A stretch of 31,265 bases of DNA from Crocinitomicaceae bacterium (lineage in GTDB: Bacteria > Bacteroidota > Bacteroidia > Flavobacteriales_D > Crocinitomicaceae): contig JAURHO010000004.1 of assembly GCA_030833265.1 (NCBI GenBank), positions 1-31,265 of the forward strand, in the 5' to 3' direction. Under the pieces are notes generated by a model that saw nothing but the letters and a program-made list of their open reading frames with translations, did no database searches and was not told where the DNA came from. Made by a program: the position numbers and the translations under genes. Numbering within the stretch: the stretch's first letter is position 1; every line of letters starts with the position of its first letter. Below are positions 1 to 8,274 of the stretch, piece by piece.

Positions 1-1061
1 TTATCAAACGAGGTTTTGAAAATAAACGGAACGCCAATTTCATAAAGAGGGTAATTGTAACCGCCAGGAGCTTTCCCTGCCTTAGAATCGAGGTCAAGGT
101 GCCCAAGCTCGTCCATTTTTTGTAAACACGCACCAAAATACGGATCAATTTTGTTGAAGAGCTTGATGGTTCCGGCTAACATTTGTTGGCCGTTTTCAAA
201 AGGTTTCAAGGCAGGCTTTCCTTCGGGGTCTACGTCGAGGTCCCAGGGTTTAAATTGCGTTTTGCCTAATTGGTCCAGTTTGGCTTGCTGTATTTGCTTA
301 ACGAGCGGAACAATGTGCTCCTTGATGGCTTCATGAAAAGCAAAGCAATCTGCTTTGGTGTAGTCAAAACGACCCATCTCTACAAACTTGTAGTCGCGGT
401 AGTTTTCAAAACCAGCATTCTTGGCCAGTTGTGTTCTTTTTTCAATGAGGGAGCTGTAAAGAGCGTCTAGTTTTTCGCGGTCTTGGCGGCGGCGAGTTAC
501 TATTTTTTCGAAAATAGTTTGGCGCAAGCTTTCATTTTGATCCTTGAGCAGCAAAGCCGCTTGTTGCATCGTGAGCTCTTTGCCTTCGTGTTCGATCGTT
601 TGGGCTGCGCTGATGGCGCCAAACTGCTGCGCTTCTTCGTTCAAGGCAGCTTCAATGCTGATGTTTTCTTCTCTGAATAGTGCAAGCGCACTGCGTACGG
701 CTCTGAAATAAATTTGATGTGCAGCGTCTTGTCTTTCTTCGAGATAAGGCAAGGCCACCAATTTTTTATTGAGTTGATCTTCAAGCGGTGCTAATTCAGG
801 CTGAATTTGACTCACAAAAAGGTTGTAGCGTTCGCGGAGCTGTTCATCTTGGGTGTTGATGCTCATGCGGATATAACGCCATGCTAAATCTTCTTCAAGT
901 ACTGCATCGAGCTCTGAGCGGTCTTTCAGCCACTTATCAAAGTCAGCTAAAGAAGATATTTGCCGCTCGAGGAGGTCTTTAAAATAAGGCTCGAGTACCT
1001 GGAAATCAGTAATGGCCAAGTTTTCTGGAAGAAATTGGCGCGCTTGTTTTTCAATAATCAT
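1..1061 (-). CDS. M3 family oligoendopeptidase (partial, C-terminal part outside the window)
   Basis: This frame runs leftward from an ATG at 1061-1059 and is still open at base 1, so about 353 N-terminal residues are visible. The protein starts MIIEKQARQFLPENLAITDF, contains the stretch GRFDYTKADCFAFH and reaches APGGYNYPLYEIGVPFIF at the window edge. These fit the helical N-terminal and central part of PepF/M3 oligoendopeptidases, zinc peptidases that cleave short peptides, usually in the cytoplasm. The catalytic HExxH motif of this family lies further downstream and would be beyond the window, so activity cannot be judged. No signal peptide is visible. The start lies 1 base after the stop of the DUF5606 gene, so the two are probably co-transcribed. 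The family call is confident; the substrate is unknown. Confidence 0.85.
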   Translation of the reverse strand, partial: MIIEKQARQFLPENLAITDFQVLEPYFKDLLERQISSLADFDKWLKDRSELDAVLEEDLAWRYIRMSINTQDEQLRERYNLFVSQIQPELAPLEDQLNKKLVALPYLEERQDAAHQIYFRAVRSALALFREENISIEAALNEEAQQFGAISAAQTIEHEGKELTMQQAALLLKDQNESLRQTIFEKIVTRRRQDREKLDALYSSLIEKRTQLAKNAGFENYRDYKFVEMGRFDYTKADCFAFHEAIKEHIVPLVKQIQQAKLDQLGKTQFKPWDLDVDPEGKPALKPFENGQQMLAGTIKLFNKIDPYFGACLQKMDELGHLDLDSKAGKAPGGYNYPLYEIGVPFIFKTSFD

Positions 1062-1062
1062 G

Positions 1063-1605
1063 TTATTTACCTCTAGAAGAACCGGTTTTAACCGCTGTAG
1101 GTTTTTTAGGTGCAGCTGGTTTGGCTGCTTTTGGGCCTGCACTTGCCGCAGGCGCTTTCTTTTTAGGGGCTTCAGCTTTTGGTGCTTTAACTTCTTTGGC
1201 TGCTTCGGCTGTTTCTTCAGCTTTAGCTGCTTCAAAAGAACCAGCTTTGATCAGTAAGTTATACCACTGAAATAATTTGCGAACATCAGACGGATACACG
1301 CGGTCTTGATCCCAGTTTGGTAAAAATTGTGCCATAGCCGCTTCAAGTTCTTTCATGTCGGCTTTGTGAGAAGGCCCTTCAGTTGGGTAAAGTGCCAACA
1401 TTTTTTCAAAAATGTCTGTCAATTTCACATCTTCCTCGTAGGTAAAGACACTGATGTCATCAAGGGTAGAAATACGTTCTGTCGCATAGGCTGGGAAACG
1501 TTTTTTGTCGATCATAGATTCTACGATAACGCTGTTTTTTCCTTGAGCGATAACTTTGAAGAGACCTGGTCTTCCTGAAATGGCGATGATTCCGTTGAGT
1601 TGCAT
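1063..1605 (-). CDS. DUF5606 domain protein with Ala/Lys/Pro-rich tail
   Basis: 180 residues. The N-terminal 125 or so, beginning MQLNGIIAISGRPGLFKVIA, match my memory of DUF5606, a small Bacteroidota-specific domain of unknown function that folds as beta strands followed by helices. Residues from about 126 to the end are a low-complexity tail of Ala, Lys, Pro and Glu (for example KAEAPKKKAPAAS), ending SSRGK. That is a basic, probably disordered extension that could bind nucleic acid or ribosomes; this is inference. No signal peptide or membrane segment is seen, so it is probably cytoplasmic. It lies directly upstream of the M3 peptidase gene with 1 base between them. A possible -7 element (TATTTTTG on the minus strand) lies at 1639-1632. 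Confidence 0.8.
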   Translation of the reverse strand: MQLNGIIAISGRPGLFKVIAQGKNSVIVESMIDKKRFPAYATERISTLDDISVFTYEEDVKLTDIFEKMLALYPTEGPSHKADMKELEAAMAQFLPNWDQDRVYPSDVRKLFQWYNLLIKAGSFEAAKAEETAEAAKEVKAPKAEAPKKKAPAASAGPKAAKPAAPKKPTAVKTGSSRGK

Positions 1606-1631
1606 AGTTGATTTTCTGATTTAAAAGTTCC

Positions 1632-1639
1632 CAAAAATA
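1632..1639 (-). promoter_or_regulatory. Possible -7 element for the DUF5606-M3 unit
   Basis: The minus strand reads TATTTTTG, matching the Bacteroidota -7 consensus TAnnTTTG, about 26 bases before the ATG at 1605. The nearest TTG that could act as -33 element (minus strand, 1658-1656) is only 16 bases away, shorter than usual, so support is moderate. Confidence 0.35.
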
Positions 1640-1648
1640 GAAAAATAA

Positions 1649-1661
1649 CGTTTACCAAACG
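1649..1661 (-). terminator. Weak possible terminator after the sugar-dehydrogenase-like gene
   Basis: On the minus strand a 5-bp stem with a 3-base loop (CGTTT-ggt-AAACG) begins about 10 bases after the stop codon at 1674-1672 and is followed by the T-rich run TTATTTTTC. The stem is short, so termination would be weak and some read-through into DUF5606 is plausible. Confidence 0.25.
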
Positions 1662-1671
1662 CTGAGGTGTT

Positions 1672-3324
1672 CTAATTTAGGATGAGCTGTTGCCTGGCAA
1701 GAATGGCTCCGTTAGTAAGCAATTGGATATAATAACATCCTTGCGGATAATTTAAGGTCTCACTTTTATAAAATTCGGTATTGAAGTTTGCTGATCGGTA
1801 CAGCAATTTTCCGTCAAGGGTAAGTAGCTCAAAGTACCTTTCTTGTTGATTCGGATTGGGGTAATATAAATTCAAAGCAGCCGCACTCGGATTCGGATAT
1901 ACAAATAGACCTTTGTCTGCGCAAGTCGGAATTACGTTTGGTGCCGGGAAGCGAATTTTCCAAAGTACCCCATTGTTTTCTATGATATATAGGCTGTTGC
2001 CTACTTGTTCGGCGTCTACCGGTAGGTAAAAGCCAGTTGCTACGTTGCTTGTTTGTATGGCGTAGTCATTGTTGAGGCTGTCAAAATACAGGTTCATCAT
2101 GACCAATTCTCTGGAAGGATCTACAAAAGGGCATGGCGAACCCCAAGGTGAAATTGGACTAAAACCCGTGCTGTCGCCACCCGGCATAAAACTCATGACA
2201 AAAGCTTTGCCACTGTAAACCGAACCGAGTGCTTTGTTTTTGTCGATGACCAAACCTAGCGGTGAACGATGCGGCGTAAATGTTTTAATTGGAATGCCAC
2301 TTTCACTGCTTTTTTCAATATTGCCGGTGGCCTCATTTTTATAATAATCAGCGGCATTGCCGTAATTGCTAATGGGCTCTGTAAATTCAAGACCGCTAGG
2401 GATGGGTGGAAAGCTTGGGTCCGCATTGAAATGACCAGCAAGAAAAGCGGAATTATGAGGGTTAATAAGTGGGTCTTGGCTTGCGTTGTAATTTGGATTC
2501 GTTAAAGGGTTCAGATTGCCGCCAATTCGCCAAGGGAAACCGTAATGCTTTCCTTCTTGTATCCAGTTGAGTTCTTCAGGGTCATCGCGTTCGCCTGCAT
2601 TATCGATAGCGAATAAATGACCTTGTGCATTCCAGGCCATATCGTATGCGTTCCGAGTTCCTTTTGCAAAAACATAACCGCAGGTATCGAGAAAGGTAGA
2701 ATCGTTGTAGAGAAAGATGTTTTCGGCAGCAATTGGAATGCGAAATATTTTACTAGTCAAGGCTTGTTCACGCAAGCCAGGAAAAGCACCATTATTGGTC
2801 TGAACTTCACCAAACGAGGTCCGAGAACCACTAGAGAAGTATAAAAATTGCTTTTGTGGGTCAATAGTGAGCCCAGTAAAACCGTGATCGCCACTAGGGC
2901 CTGAGGTAGGGTAGGCTTCAGTGCTCAAAACGGTGTTCCAAATGCGCGTGCCATCGGGCTGCAAAACACCTTTCATGATTAGGCCAATGCCAGTTGTCGA
3001 ATACCAAATATTTCCGGAAAGAAAAAGGGTACTGTCCATAAAGCACATACCTTGTAAGCGGGTGAGGCTGTGGTCTTGGCTCGTAAAGCGCAAAGAATCG
3101 GTTTGAGCTGCTTCAAAGACTTCGTAAATATTGCCATTCGAGCCACAATAGAACAAGTGTTTGGAAATCGGGTCTAGTGCTAATTTAGAGGCCCAAGGTT
3201 TGGCGAGTAGAATGGAATCTACAGAAATATCGTTAGTGAGCGCCTGAACGCGTTGTGCATGAAGTATTTGCGTTGAAAACAACGCGAAACAAAATAAAAG
3301 TAGTGTAGGACAGCAAATTTTCAC
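1672..3324 (-). CDS. Secreted PQQ-dependent sugar dehydrogenase-like beta-propeller with T9SS type A tail
   Basis: 550 residues. Residues 1-23 form a signal peptide ending ILHAQ. Residues about 40-460 resemble the soluble glucose/sorbosone dehydrogenase (GSDH) beta-propeller. GDHGFTGLTIDP (about 146-156) holds the histidine expected as catalytic base, and RNAYDMAWNAQGHLFAIDN followed by ELNWIQEGKHYGFPW (about 224-265) matches the family's most conserved stretch. PHRSPLGLVID (351-361) is a further propeller motif. The family oxidises sugar alcohols or aldoses with PQQ. Residues 470-550 are a T9SS type A sorting domain (VYPNPSAAALNLYY near 475, ending ILARQQLILN), so the protein should be exported to the surface or medium. 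It has its own transcription unit, divergent from deaD. PQQ use and substrate are inferred; some family members are not proven enzymes. Confidence 0.8.
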   Translation of the reverse strand: MKICCPTLLLFCFALFSTQILHAQRVQALTNDISVDSILLAKPWASKLALDPISKHLFYCGSNGNIYEVFEAAQTDSLRFTSQDHSLTRLQGMCFMDSTLFLSGNIWYSTTGIGLIMKGVLQPDGTRIWNTVLSTEAYPTSGPSGDHGFTGLTIDPQKQFLYFSSGSRTSFGEVQTNNGAFPGLREQALTSKIFRIPIAAENIFLYNDSTFLDTCGYVFAKGTRNAYDMAWNAQGHLFAIDNAGERDDPEELNWIQEGKHYGFPWRIGGNLNPLTNPNYNASQDPLINPHNSAFLAGHFNADPSFPPIPSGLEFTEPISNYGNAADYYKNEATGNIEKSSESGIPIKTFTPHRSPLGLVIDKNKALGSVYSGKAFVMSFMPGGDSTGFSPISPWGSPCPFVDPSRELVMMNLYFDSLNNDYAIQTSNVATGFYLPVDAEQVGNSLYIIENNGVLWKIRFPAPNVIPTCADKGLFVYPNPSAAALNLYYPNPNQQERYFELLTLDGKLLYRSANFNTEFYKSETLNYPQGCYYIQLLTNGAILARQQLILN

Positions 3325-3442
3325 TTTTTGAAATTACAATTATTTCTGAAATTGGGCTTCGGATCTGCCTGAACTTCATGGTCTTTTATGATTTTTTAAC
3401 ACTACTAATCAACTTATTAACAATAAATCCCTATAATCTATG

Positions 3443-3450
3443 TACCTTTG
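3443..3450 (+). promoter_or_regulatory. -7 promoter element upstream of deaD
   Basis: TACCTTTG matches TAnnTTTG, 22 bases before the deaD ATG at 3473. The same octamer stands before era. No TTG sits at the expected -33 spacing; TTA at 3417-3419 is the nearest candidate. The region 3325-3442 between the two divergent genes is AT-rich and shows nothing else. Confidence 0.5.
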
Positions 3451-3472
3451 CACCTAATTTTAAAAAGAATAC

Positions 3473-5299
3473 ATGACATTTGAAGAACTGGGATTGAGGC
3501 GAGAGGTGCTGAAGTCGTTGACAGAATTGGGTTTTGAAGCACCGACCCCCATCCAGGAACAAGCAATTCCCTATCTATTAGGAGAAGATTGCGATTTTGT
3601 CGGTCTGGCGCAGACCGGTACAGGAAAAACGGCCGCATTCGGTTTGCCGTTAATTAATAACATTGATAACGCAGCACGCCTGCCACAAGGGGTCATTATT
3701 TGCCCTACCCGCGAGCTCTGCCTTCAGATTACCAAAGACTTAAATGTTTTTGCCAAGTATCTCGACGGCAATATCACAGCAGTGTACGGCGGAACCGATA
3801 TCCGTACGCAAATTTCCAACGTTAAGAAAGGAACATCTATAGTTGTGGCAACACCAGGTCGTTTGGTCGATCTCATCAACCGCAAAGTTGTGCAGTTGGG
3901 GCAAGTTAAATACGTCATCCTCGATGAGGCCGATGAAATGCTCAATATGGGCTTCAAGGAAGACATCGATATGATCCTTGATCAAACCCCAATTGACAAA
4001 AATGTTTGGTTGTTTTCAGCAACCATGCCTACAGAAGTAGCGCGTATTGCACGTACCTACATGACTGATCCTTTAGAAGTATCAATTGGTCACAAAAATC
4101 AAAGTAACGAGAACATCGAACACATCTACTACAGTGTGAAAGAACGCGACCGTTATGATGCAGTCAAAAGACTCATTGATTTCAACCCTACTATTTACGG
4201 TCTCATTTTCTGTAGAACCAAAAATGAAACGGCAACTGTTGCCATGAAATTGGCCCGCGATGGTTACAACGCAGAACCTCTGCACGGTGACCTCACCCAA
4301 GCCATGCGCGACCGCGTGATGGAACGTTTCCGTTCTAAAGAACTACAGATTTTGGTAGCCACTGACGTTGCTGCTCGTGGTCTTGATATCAACAATATCA
4401 CCCATGTCATCAACTATAACCTACCAGATGACATCGAAAACTACACCCACCGAAGCGGCCGTACGGCGCGCGCCGGAAAAACGGGTCAGTCTTTAGTACT
4501 CATCAACACACGTGAATTTGTCAAAATCAAAGCCATTGAAAGACAAATGCGCACAACCTTCACACAAGGTCAAATCCCGAATCCGGCCGAAATCTGTGAA
4601 ATCCAGCTTAAAAAACTCATTGACAACACCATTGCCACTGAAGTAAAAGAAGCTGATATCGCTCCTTTCATGGATCAAATCTTAGATTCTTTCAAAGATC
4701 TTTCTAAAGAAGAAGTGATCAAAAGATTCGTTTCTGCCGAATTCAACCGCTTTATTGAATACTACGAGCGTGCCGGAGATTTAAATGCTTCAGCAAGCAA
4801 AGACGACCGTGATCGCTCAGATCGCGAACGTCCTGACCGCGGTAGCCGTGCTCGTGAAGAAGGTAAAACGCGTTTCTTTGTCAACTTGGGCCGTCGCGAT
4901 GGCTTGAATCCTGGCGCCATGGTACGCATTATCTGTGATGCCACAGGCCTCAATTCAAAAGCGCTTGGTCGCATTGACATCATGACCTCATTCTCGTTTA
5001 TCGAGGCCGATGACGAGCACACACAAAAAATCCTCAAGTTGGTCGACGGGACCGAATTTGAAGGCCACAAAGTTTCCATTGAAGTAACTGCACCTGGTCA
5101 AGGTGGCGGTGGCGGTGGTCGCGATCGTGGTGGTGACCGCAAATTCTCTAAAGGTCCAGGTTCTAAAAGAGGTCCAGGTTCTTTTGGCGGAAGCAGAAAA
5201 CCAGCCTTCGAGAAAAAAGGTGGATTTGACAAAAAACGCGCTGGCGGTTCTGATCGTGGATCAGATCGCGGCTTTGGTTCAAAAAGAAGTAAATATTAA
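3473..5299 (+). CDS. deaD: DEAD-box ATP-dependent RNA helicase (DeaD/CsdA type)
   Basis: 608 residues. All helicase motifs are present: Q motif FEAPTPIQEQ (21-30), motif I AQTGTGKT (46-53), Ia PTREL, Ib TPGR, motif II DEAD (151-154), motif III SAT (182-184), motif V ATDVAARGLDI (296-306) and motif VI HRSGRTARAGKTG (326-338). Residues about 465-540 form a DbpA-like RNA-binding domain beginning RFFVNLGRRDG, and 543-608 is a Gly/Arg/Lys-rich tail. The family unwinds short RNA duplexes and helps ribosome assembly and mRNA turnover, often in the cold. The ATG at 3473 gives the standard N-terminus with the Q motif in place, and a -7 promoter element precedes it. typA follows after 20 bases, suggesting one transcript with a shared role in ribosome biogenesis (inference). 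Confidence 0.95.
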   Translation: MTFEELGLRREVLKSLTELGFEAPTPIQEQAIPYLLGEDCDFVGLAQTGTGKTAAFGLPLINNIDNAARLPQGVIICPTRELCLQITKDLNVFAKYLDGNITAVYGGTDIRTQISNVKKGTSIVVATPGRLVDLINRKVVQLGQVKYVILDEADEMLNMGFKEDIDMILDQTPIDKNVWLFSATMPTEVARIARTYMTDPLEVSIGHKNQSNENIEHIYYSVKERDRYDAVKRLIDFNPTIYGLIFCRTKNETATVAMKLARDGYNAEPLHGDLTQAMRDRVMERFRSKELQILVATDVAARGLDINNITHVINYNLPDDIENYTHRSGRTARAGKTGQSLVLINTREFVKIKAIERQMRTTFTQGQIPNPAEICEIQLKKLIDNTIATEVKEADIAPFMDQILDSFKDLSKEEVIKRFVSAEFNRFIEYYERAGDLNASASKDDRDRSDRERPDRGSRAREEGKTRFFVNLGRRDGLNPGAMVRIICDATGLNSKALGRIDIMTSFSFIEADDEHTQKILKLVDGTEFEGHKVSIEVTAPGQGGGGGGRDRGGDRKFSKGPGSKRGPGSFGGSRKPAFEKKGGFDKKRAGGSDRGSDRGFGSKRSKY

Positions 5300-5319
5300 A
5301 AATAGCATACAAGCTCCTT

Positions 5320-7119
5320 ATGGAAATTAGAAATATCGCCATTATCGCACACGTCGACCACGGAAAAACTACGCTCGTCGATAAAATGATTGAAGCTGGT
5401 CAGGTCGTGAACGAACGCGACCGCATGACCGGAGAACTCATCATGGACAACAATGACCTCGAAAGAGAAAGAGGAATCACTATTGTTTCTAAAAACGTAT
5501 CAGTTACCTACAAAGGCACCAAGATCAACATCATTGACACCCCGGGTCACGCCGACTTCGGTGGAGAAGTGGAACGCGTCTTGAACATGGCCGATGGTGT
5601 TTGTTTATTAGTAGATGCCTTTGAAGGCCCAATGCCACAAACGCGTTTTGTACTCGGAAAGGCACTTTCAATGGGTTTGAAACCACTTTTAGTGATCAAC
5701 AAAGTAGACAAAGAAAACTGTACACCAGAAGAAGTTCACGAAAAGGTTTTTGACCTCATGTTTGAGCTCGACGCCAACGAAGAACAACTTGATTTCCCAA
5801 CTATTTATGGTTCGGCGAAAAACGGTTGGATGTCTACCGATTGGAAACAACCTACAACTAGCATTACACCTTTACTTGATCAAATTCTCGAGTATTTTCC
5901 ACCGCGTAAAATTGAGGAAGGAAATACCCAAATGTTGATCACCTCACTTGACTTTTCGTCATATGTGGGTCGTATAGCAATTGGTCGTTTGTCTAGAGGT
6001 GTCTTGAAAGAAAATCAGCCGATTATCTTGTCTAAATCTGATGGTCGTCAGGAAAAGCACCGCATCAAAGAAGTTTTCGTTTTCGATGGTATCGAACGTG
6101 CCAAAGTAACTGAAGTTCAGGCGGGTGACCTCTGTGCGGTTACTGGTATCGAAGGTTTCGAAATTGGTGATTCTATCTGCGACGCAGAAAATCCAGAACC
6201 ACTTCCTACTATCAAAATGGATGAGCCTACCATGAGTATGCTTTTCTCCATCAATGATTCACCGTTTTTCGGTAAAGAAGGAAAGTTCGTGACTTCGCGT
6301 CATATTGCTGATCGTTTAACAAAAGAACTCGAGAAAAACTTGGCATTGCGTGTCAACGACACCGACAAAGCCGACAAATGGATGGTTTTTGGCCGTGGTG
6401 TCTTGCACTTATCGGTCCTTATTGAAACCATGCGTCGTGAAGGCTATGAATTACAAGTTGGACAGCCGCAAGTGATCATCAAAGAAATCGATGGTGTTAA
6501 ATGCGAGCCAGTTGAAGAACTCACTATTGACCTTCCTGAAGAACACAGCGGAACAGCTGTTGAAGCCGTTACGCGCCGTCGTGGAGAAATGACCAACATG
6601 GTGCCAAAAGGTGAGCGCATGATCGTTACCTTCCAAATTCCATCACGAGGCATCATTGGTCTAAGAAACTATTTGCTGACTCAAACTGCAGGTGAAGCCA
6701 TCATGAACCACCGCTTCTTAGAATATCAGCCTTACAAAGGTGAAATTCCAGGTCGTCAGAATGGTTCTTTGATTTCCCTAGAGCAAGGAACTTCCATTCC
6801 TTTCTCTTTGAACAACCTTCAAGAGCGCGGTAAATTCTTTATTGCCCCTAACGAAGATATCTATGAAGGTCAAGTAATCGGTGAAAACTCAAGAGCAGGA
6901 GATCTTTGTGTGAATGTCACAAAAACCAAGAAATTGACCAACATGCGTGCTTCTGGTTCTGATGACAAAGTTCGTTTGGCACCACCTAAAGTATTTAGCC
7001 TAGAAGAGTGTCTAGAATACATTCAATCAGACGAATATGTAGAAGTAACACCTAAAAATTTGCGCATCCGTAAAATCCTTTTGAAGGAAACGGATCGCAA
7101 ACGTTCAGGTAAAGCGTAA
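5320..7119 (+). CDS. typA: Ribosome-associated translational GTPase TypA/BipA
   Basis: 599 residues, the normal length. The G-domain motifs are complete: G1 AHVDHGKTT (10-18), G2 region ERERGITI (48-55), G3 DTPGHADF (73-80), G4 NKVD (127-130) and a G5-like SAKNGW. Domain II, the EF-G-like domains III and V and the TypA-specific C-terminal domain follow; NSRAGDLCVNVTKTKKLTNM and the basic end LRIRKILLKETDRKRSGKA are typical. TypA binds the ribosome near the EF-G site and supports 50S assembly and growth in the cold or under stress. It starts 20 bases after deaD, with no terminator between them. The stop TAA at 7117-7119 lies just before a possible promoter for the next gene. Confidence 0.96.
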   Translation: MEIRNIAIIAHVDHGKTTLVDKMIEAGQVVNERDRMTGELIMDNNDLERERGITIVSKNVSVTYKGTKINIIDTPGHADFGGEVERVLNMADGVCLLVDAFEGPMPQTRFVLGKALSMGLKPLLVINKVDKENCTPEEVHEKVFDLMFELDANEEQLDFPTIYGSAKNGWMSTDWKQPTTSITPLLDQILEYFPPRKIEEGNTQMLITSLDFSSYVGRIAIGRLSRGVLKENQPIILSKSDGRQEKHRIKEVFVFDGIERAKVTEVQAGDLCAVTGIEGFEIGDSICDAENPEPLPTIKMDEPTMSMLFSINDSPFFGKEGKFVTSRHIADRLTKELEKNLALRVNDTDKADKWMVFGRGVLHLSVLIETMRREGYELQVGQPQVIIKEIDGVKCEPVEELTIDLPEEHSGTAVEAVTRRRGEMTNMVPKGERMIVTFQIPSRGIIGLRNYLLTQTAGEAIMNHRFLEYQPYKGEIPGRQNGSLISLEQGTSIPFSLNNLQERGKFFIAPNEDIYEGQVIGENSRAGDLCVNVTKTKKLTNMRASGSDDKVRLAPPKVFSLEECLEYIQSDEYVEVTPKNLRIRKILLKETDRKRSGKA

Positions 7120-7127
7120 TATTTTTG
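7120..7127 (+). promoter_or_regulatory. Possible -7 element for the DUF6089 gene
   Basis: TATTTTTG matches TAnnTTTG and begins on the base after the typA stop codon, 22 bases before the ATG at 7150. No TTG is found at -33 spacing inside the typA 3' end, so read-through from typA may also drive the gene. Confidence 0.35.
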
Positions 7128-7149
7128 CCATTTTTACGTTCGCATAACG

Positions 7150-7965
7150 ATGAAAAAGGCAATCTTACTCATTAGTATATTCAGTTCGCTTTTGGTTTTA
7201 GGCCAGAAGCGAACTTTTTTGTCTCGTTCCGAAATTGGCCTCACTGCTGGCCAAACCTATTATCTCGGTGACCTCAATCCTTATCAGCAATTCAAACAAG
7301 CCAACTTGGCTGGAGGGTTTATTTACCGCTATAACCTCAATACCAGACTGAACTTCAGGGCCAATTACCTCTACGGAAAAGTCGCAGCCGCTGATTCAAG
7401 CTCGCCTTATCCCTTGTTGGTCAATCGCAATTTAAGTTTCGAATCTAGATTACATGAAGTAGCAGCCGGCGTAGAATTTCATTTTACCCCATTTCAGTTT
7501 GGAAGCAGCAGGTATCCGGCTACGGCATATTTTACGGCTCAAATTGGCGTTTTTCATATGAATCCCATGACGATGTACAACGGTGAGCTTGTGGCCTTGC
7601 AAACCATGGCGACTGAAGGTCAGGGCACGAGTATCGGTACACGCAAACCCTACTCACTTTATCAGGTTTGTATTCCACTCGGTATGGGCTTGAAATTTAG
7701 TTTAGGTAAAATGGCCACTTTTAACATAGATATGGCTATTCGCAAAACTTTTACCGATTACCTAGACGACGTTGGCTCCGATTTTTATGCGGACCCTCAA
7801 GTCTTAGAAGAGGAAGTTTCGCAAACAGCTGCGGCTTTATCAAATCGCAGTCTTGACGGCAATTCTTTTGGGAAGCGCGGTACAAGTAGCACCAAAGATT
7901 GGTATGTTTATACCGGCGCAACACTTACTTTTCGCTTAGGAAAAGGTGGAGGTTGTTTTTATTAA
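7150..7965 (+). CDS. DUF6089-like outer-membrane beta-barrel protein
   Basis: 271 residues. Residues 1-18 (MKKAILLISIFSSLLVLG) form a signal peptide. The mature part alternates amphipathic strands, such as EIGLTAGQTYYLGDLNPYQQF (about 28-48), NLNTRLNFRANYLYGKV and VAAGVEFHFTPF, and ends with YTGATLTFRLGKGGGCFY. A final strand that nearly closes the chain is usual for an outer-membrane barrel. The opening 'GxxYYLGDL' and the overall layout fit DUF6089, a Bacteroidota family of unknown function. A hydrophilic insert around 210-245 could be a surface loop. A small lipoprotein follows after 18 bases, so the two may share a transcript. Barrel topology is likely; the role is unknown. Confidence 0.75.
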   Translation: MKKAILLISIFSSLLVLGQKRTFLSRSEIGLTAGQTYYLGDLNPYQQFKQANLAGGFIYRYNLNTRLNFRANYLYGKVAAADSSSPYPLLVNRNLSFESRLHEVAAGVEFHFTPFQFGSSRYPATAYFTAQIGVFHMNPMTMYNGELVALQTMATEGQGTSIGTRKPYSLYQVCIPLGMGLKFSLGKMATFNIDMAIRKTFTDYLDDVGSDFYADPQVLEEEVSQTAAALSNRSLDGNSFGKRGTSSTKDWYVYTGATLTFRLGKGGGCFY

Positions 7966-7983
7966 TTCATTCATTACAGAGCC

Positions 7984-8262
7984 ATGAAATTTAACCTCTT
8001 ATTTGTTTCAATTTTAATTCTTTTTTCTTCTTGTCAATCAGAGGTTTGTAAATGTGCAGACCAATGGTATGAAATGACCGAAGCACTTAAAAAAGCCGAC
8101 GAACAAAAACAAGACATCGAACCCATCTTGAAAAAGTATGAGTCGGGTATTGAAAAATGCCGCGACATGGATGCTAAAATGACTCCTCAAGAGAAAGAAG
8201 AGATGATTGCCGAGCTAAAGACCTGTAGCTCCTATCAAAAACTAGGTGGCGTGAAGCAATAA
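7984..8262 (+). CDS. Small lipoprotein, hypothetical
   Basis: 92 residues. The N-terminus is a lipoprotein signal with lipobox LFSSC, so Cys17 would be lipidated. The mature part is short, charged and helical (KKADEQKQDIEPILKKYES, then MTPQEKEEMIAEL) and has cysteines in VCKCADQWYEM and near the end in LKTCSSYQKL, which could form disulphides in the periplasm. I do not recognise a named family. It follows the DUF6089 barrel gene by 18 bases and faces the deacetylase gene tail to tail with 12 bases between the stops and no clear terminator hairpin. Confidence 0.7.
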   Translation: MKFNLLFVSILILFSSCQSEVCKCADQWYEMTEALKKADEQKQDIEPILKKYESGIEKCRDMDAKMTPQEKEEMIAELKTCSSYQKLGGVKQ

Positions 8263-8274
8263 AGCGCAATTAAT

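Noticed and set aside
1012..1257. Plus-strand frame rich in Phe, Cys and Arg opposite the DUF5606 tail
   Set aside because: It mirrors the Ala/Lys/Pro-rich tail of the minus-strand gene and has no start context or homology.
4762..5079. 105-codon minus-strand frame inside deaD
   Set aside because: Antisense shadow of the helicase linker and DbpA-like domain, whose codon pattern explains the lack of stops.
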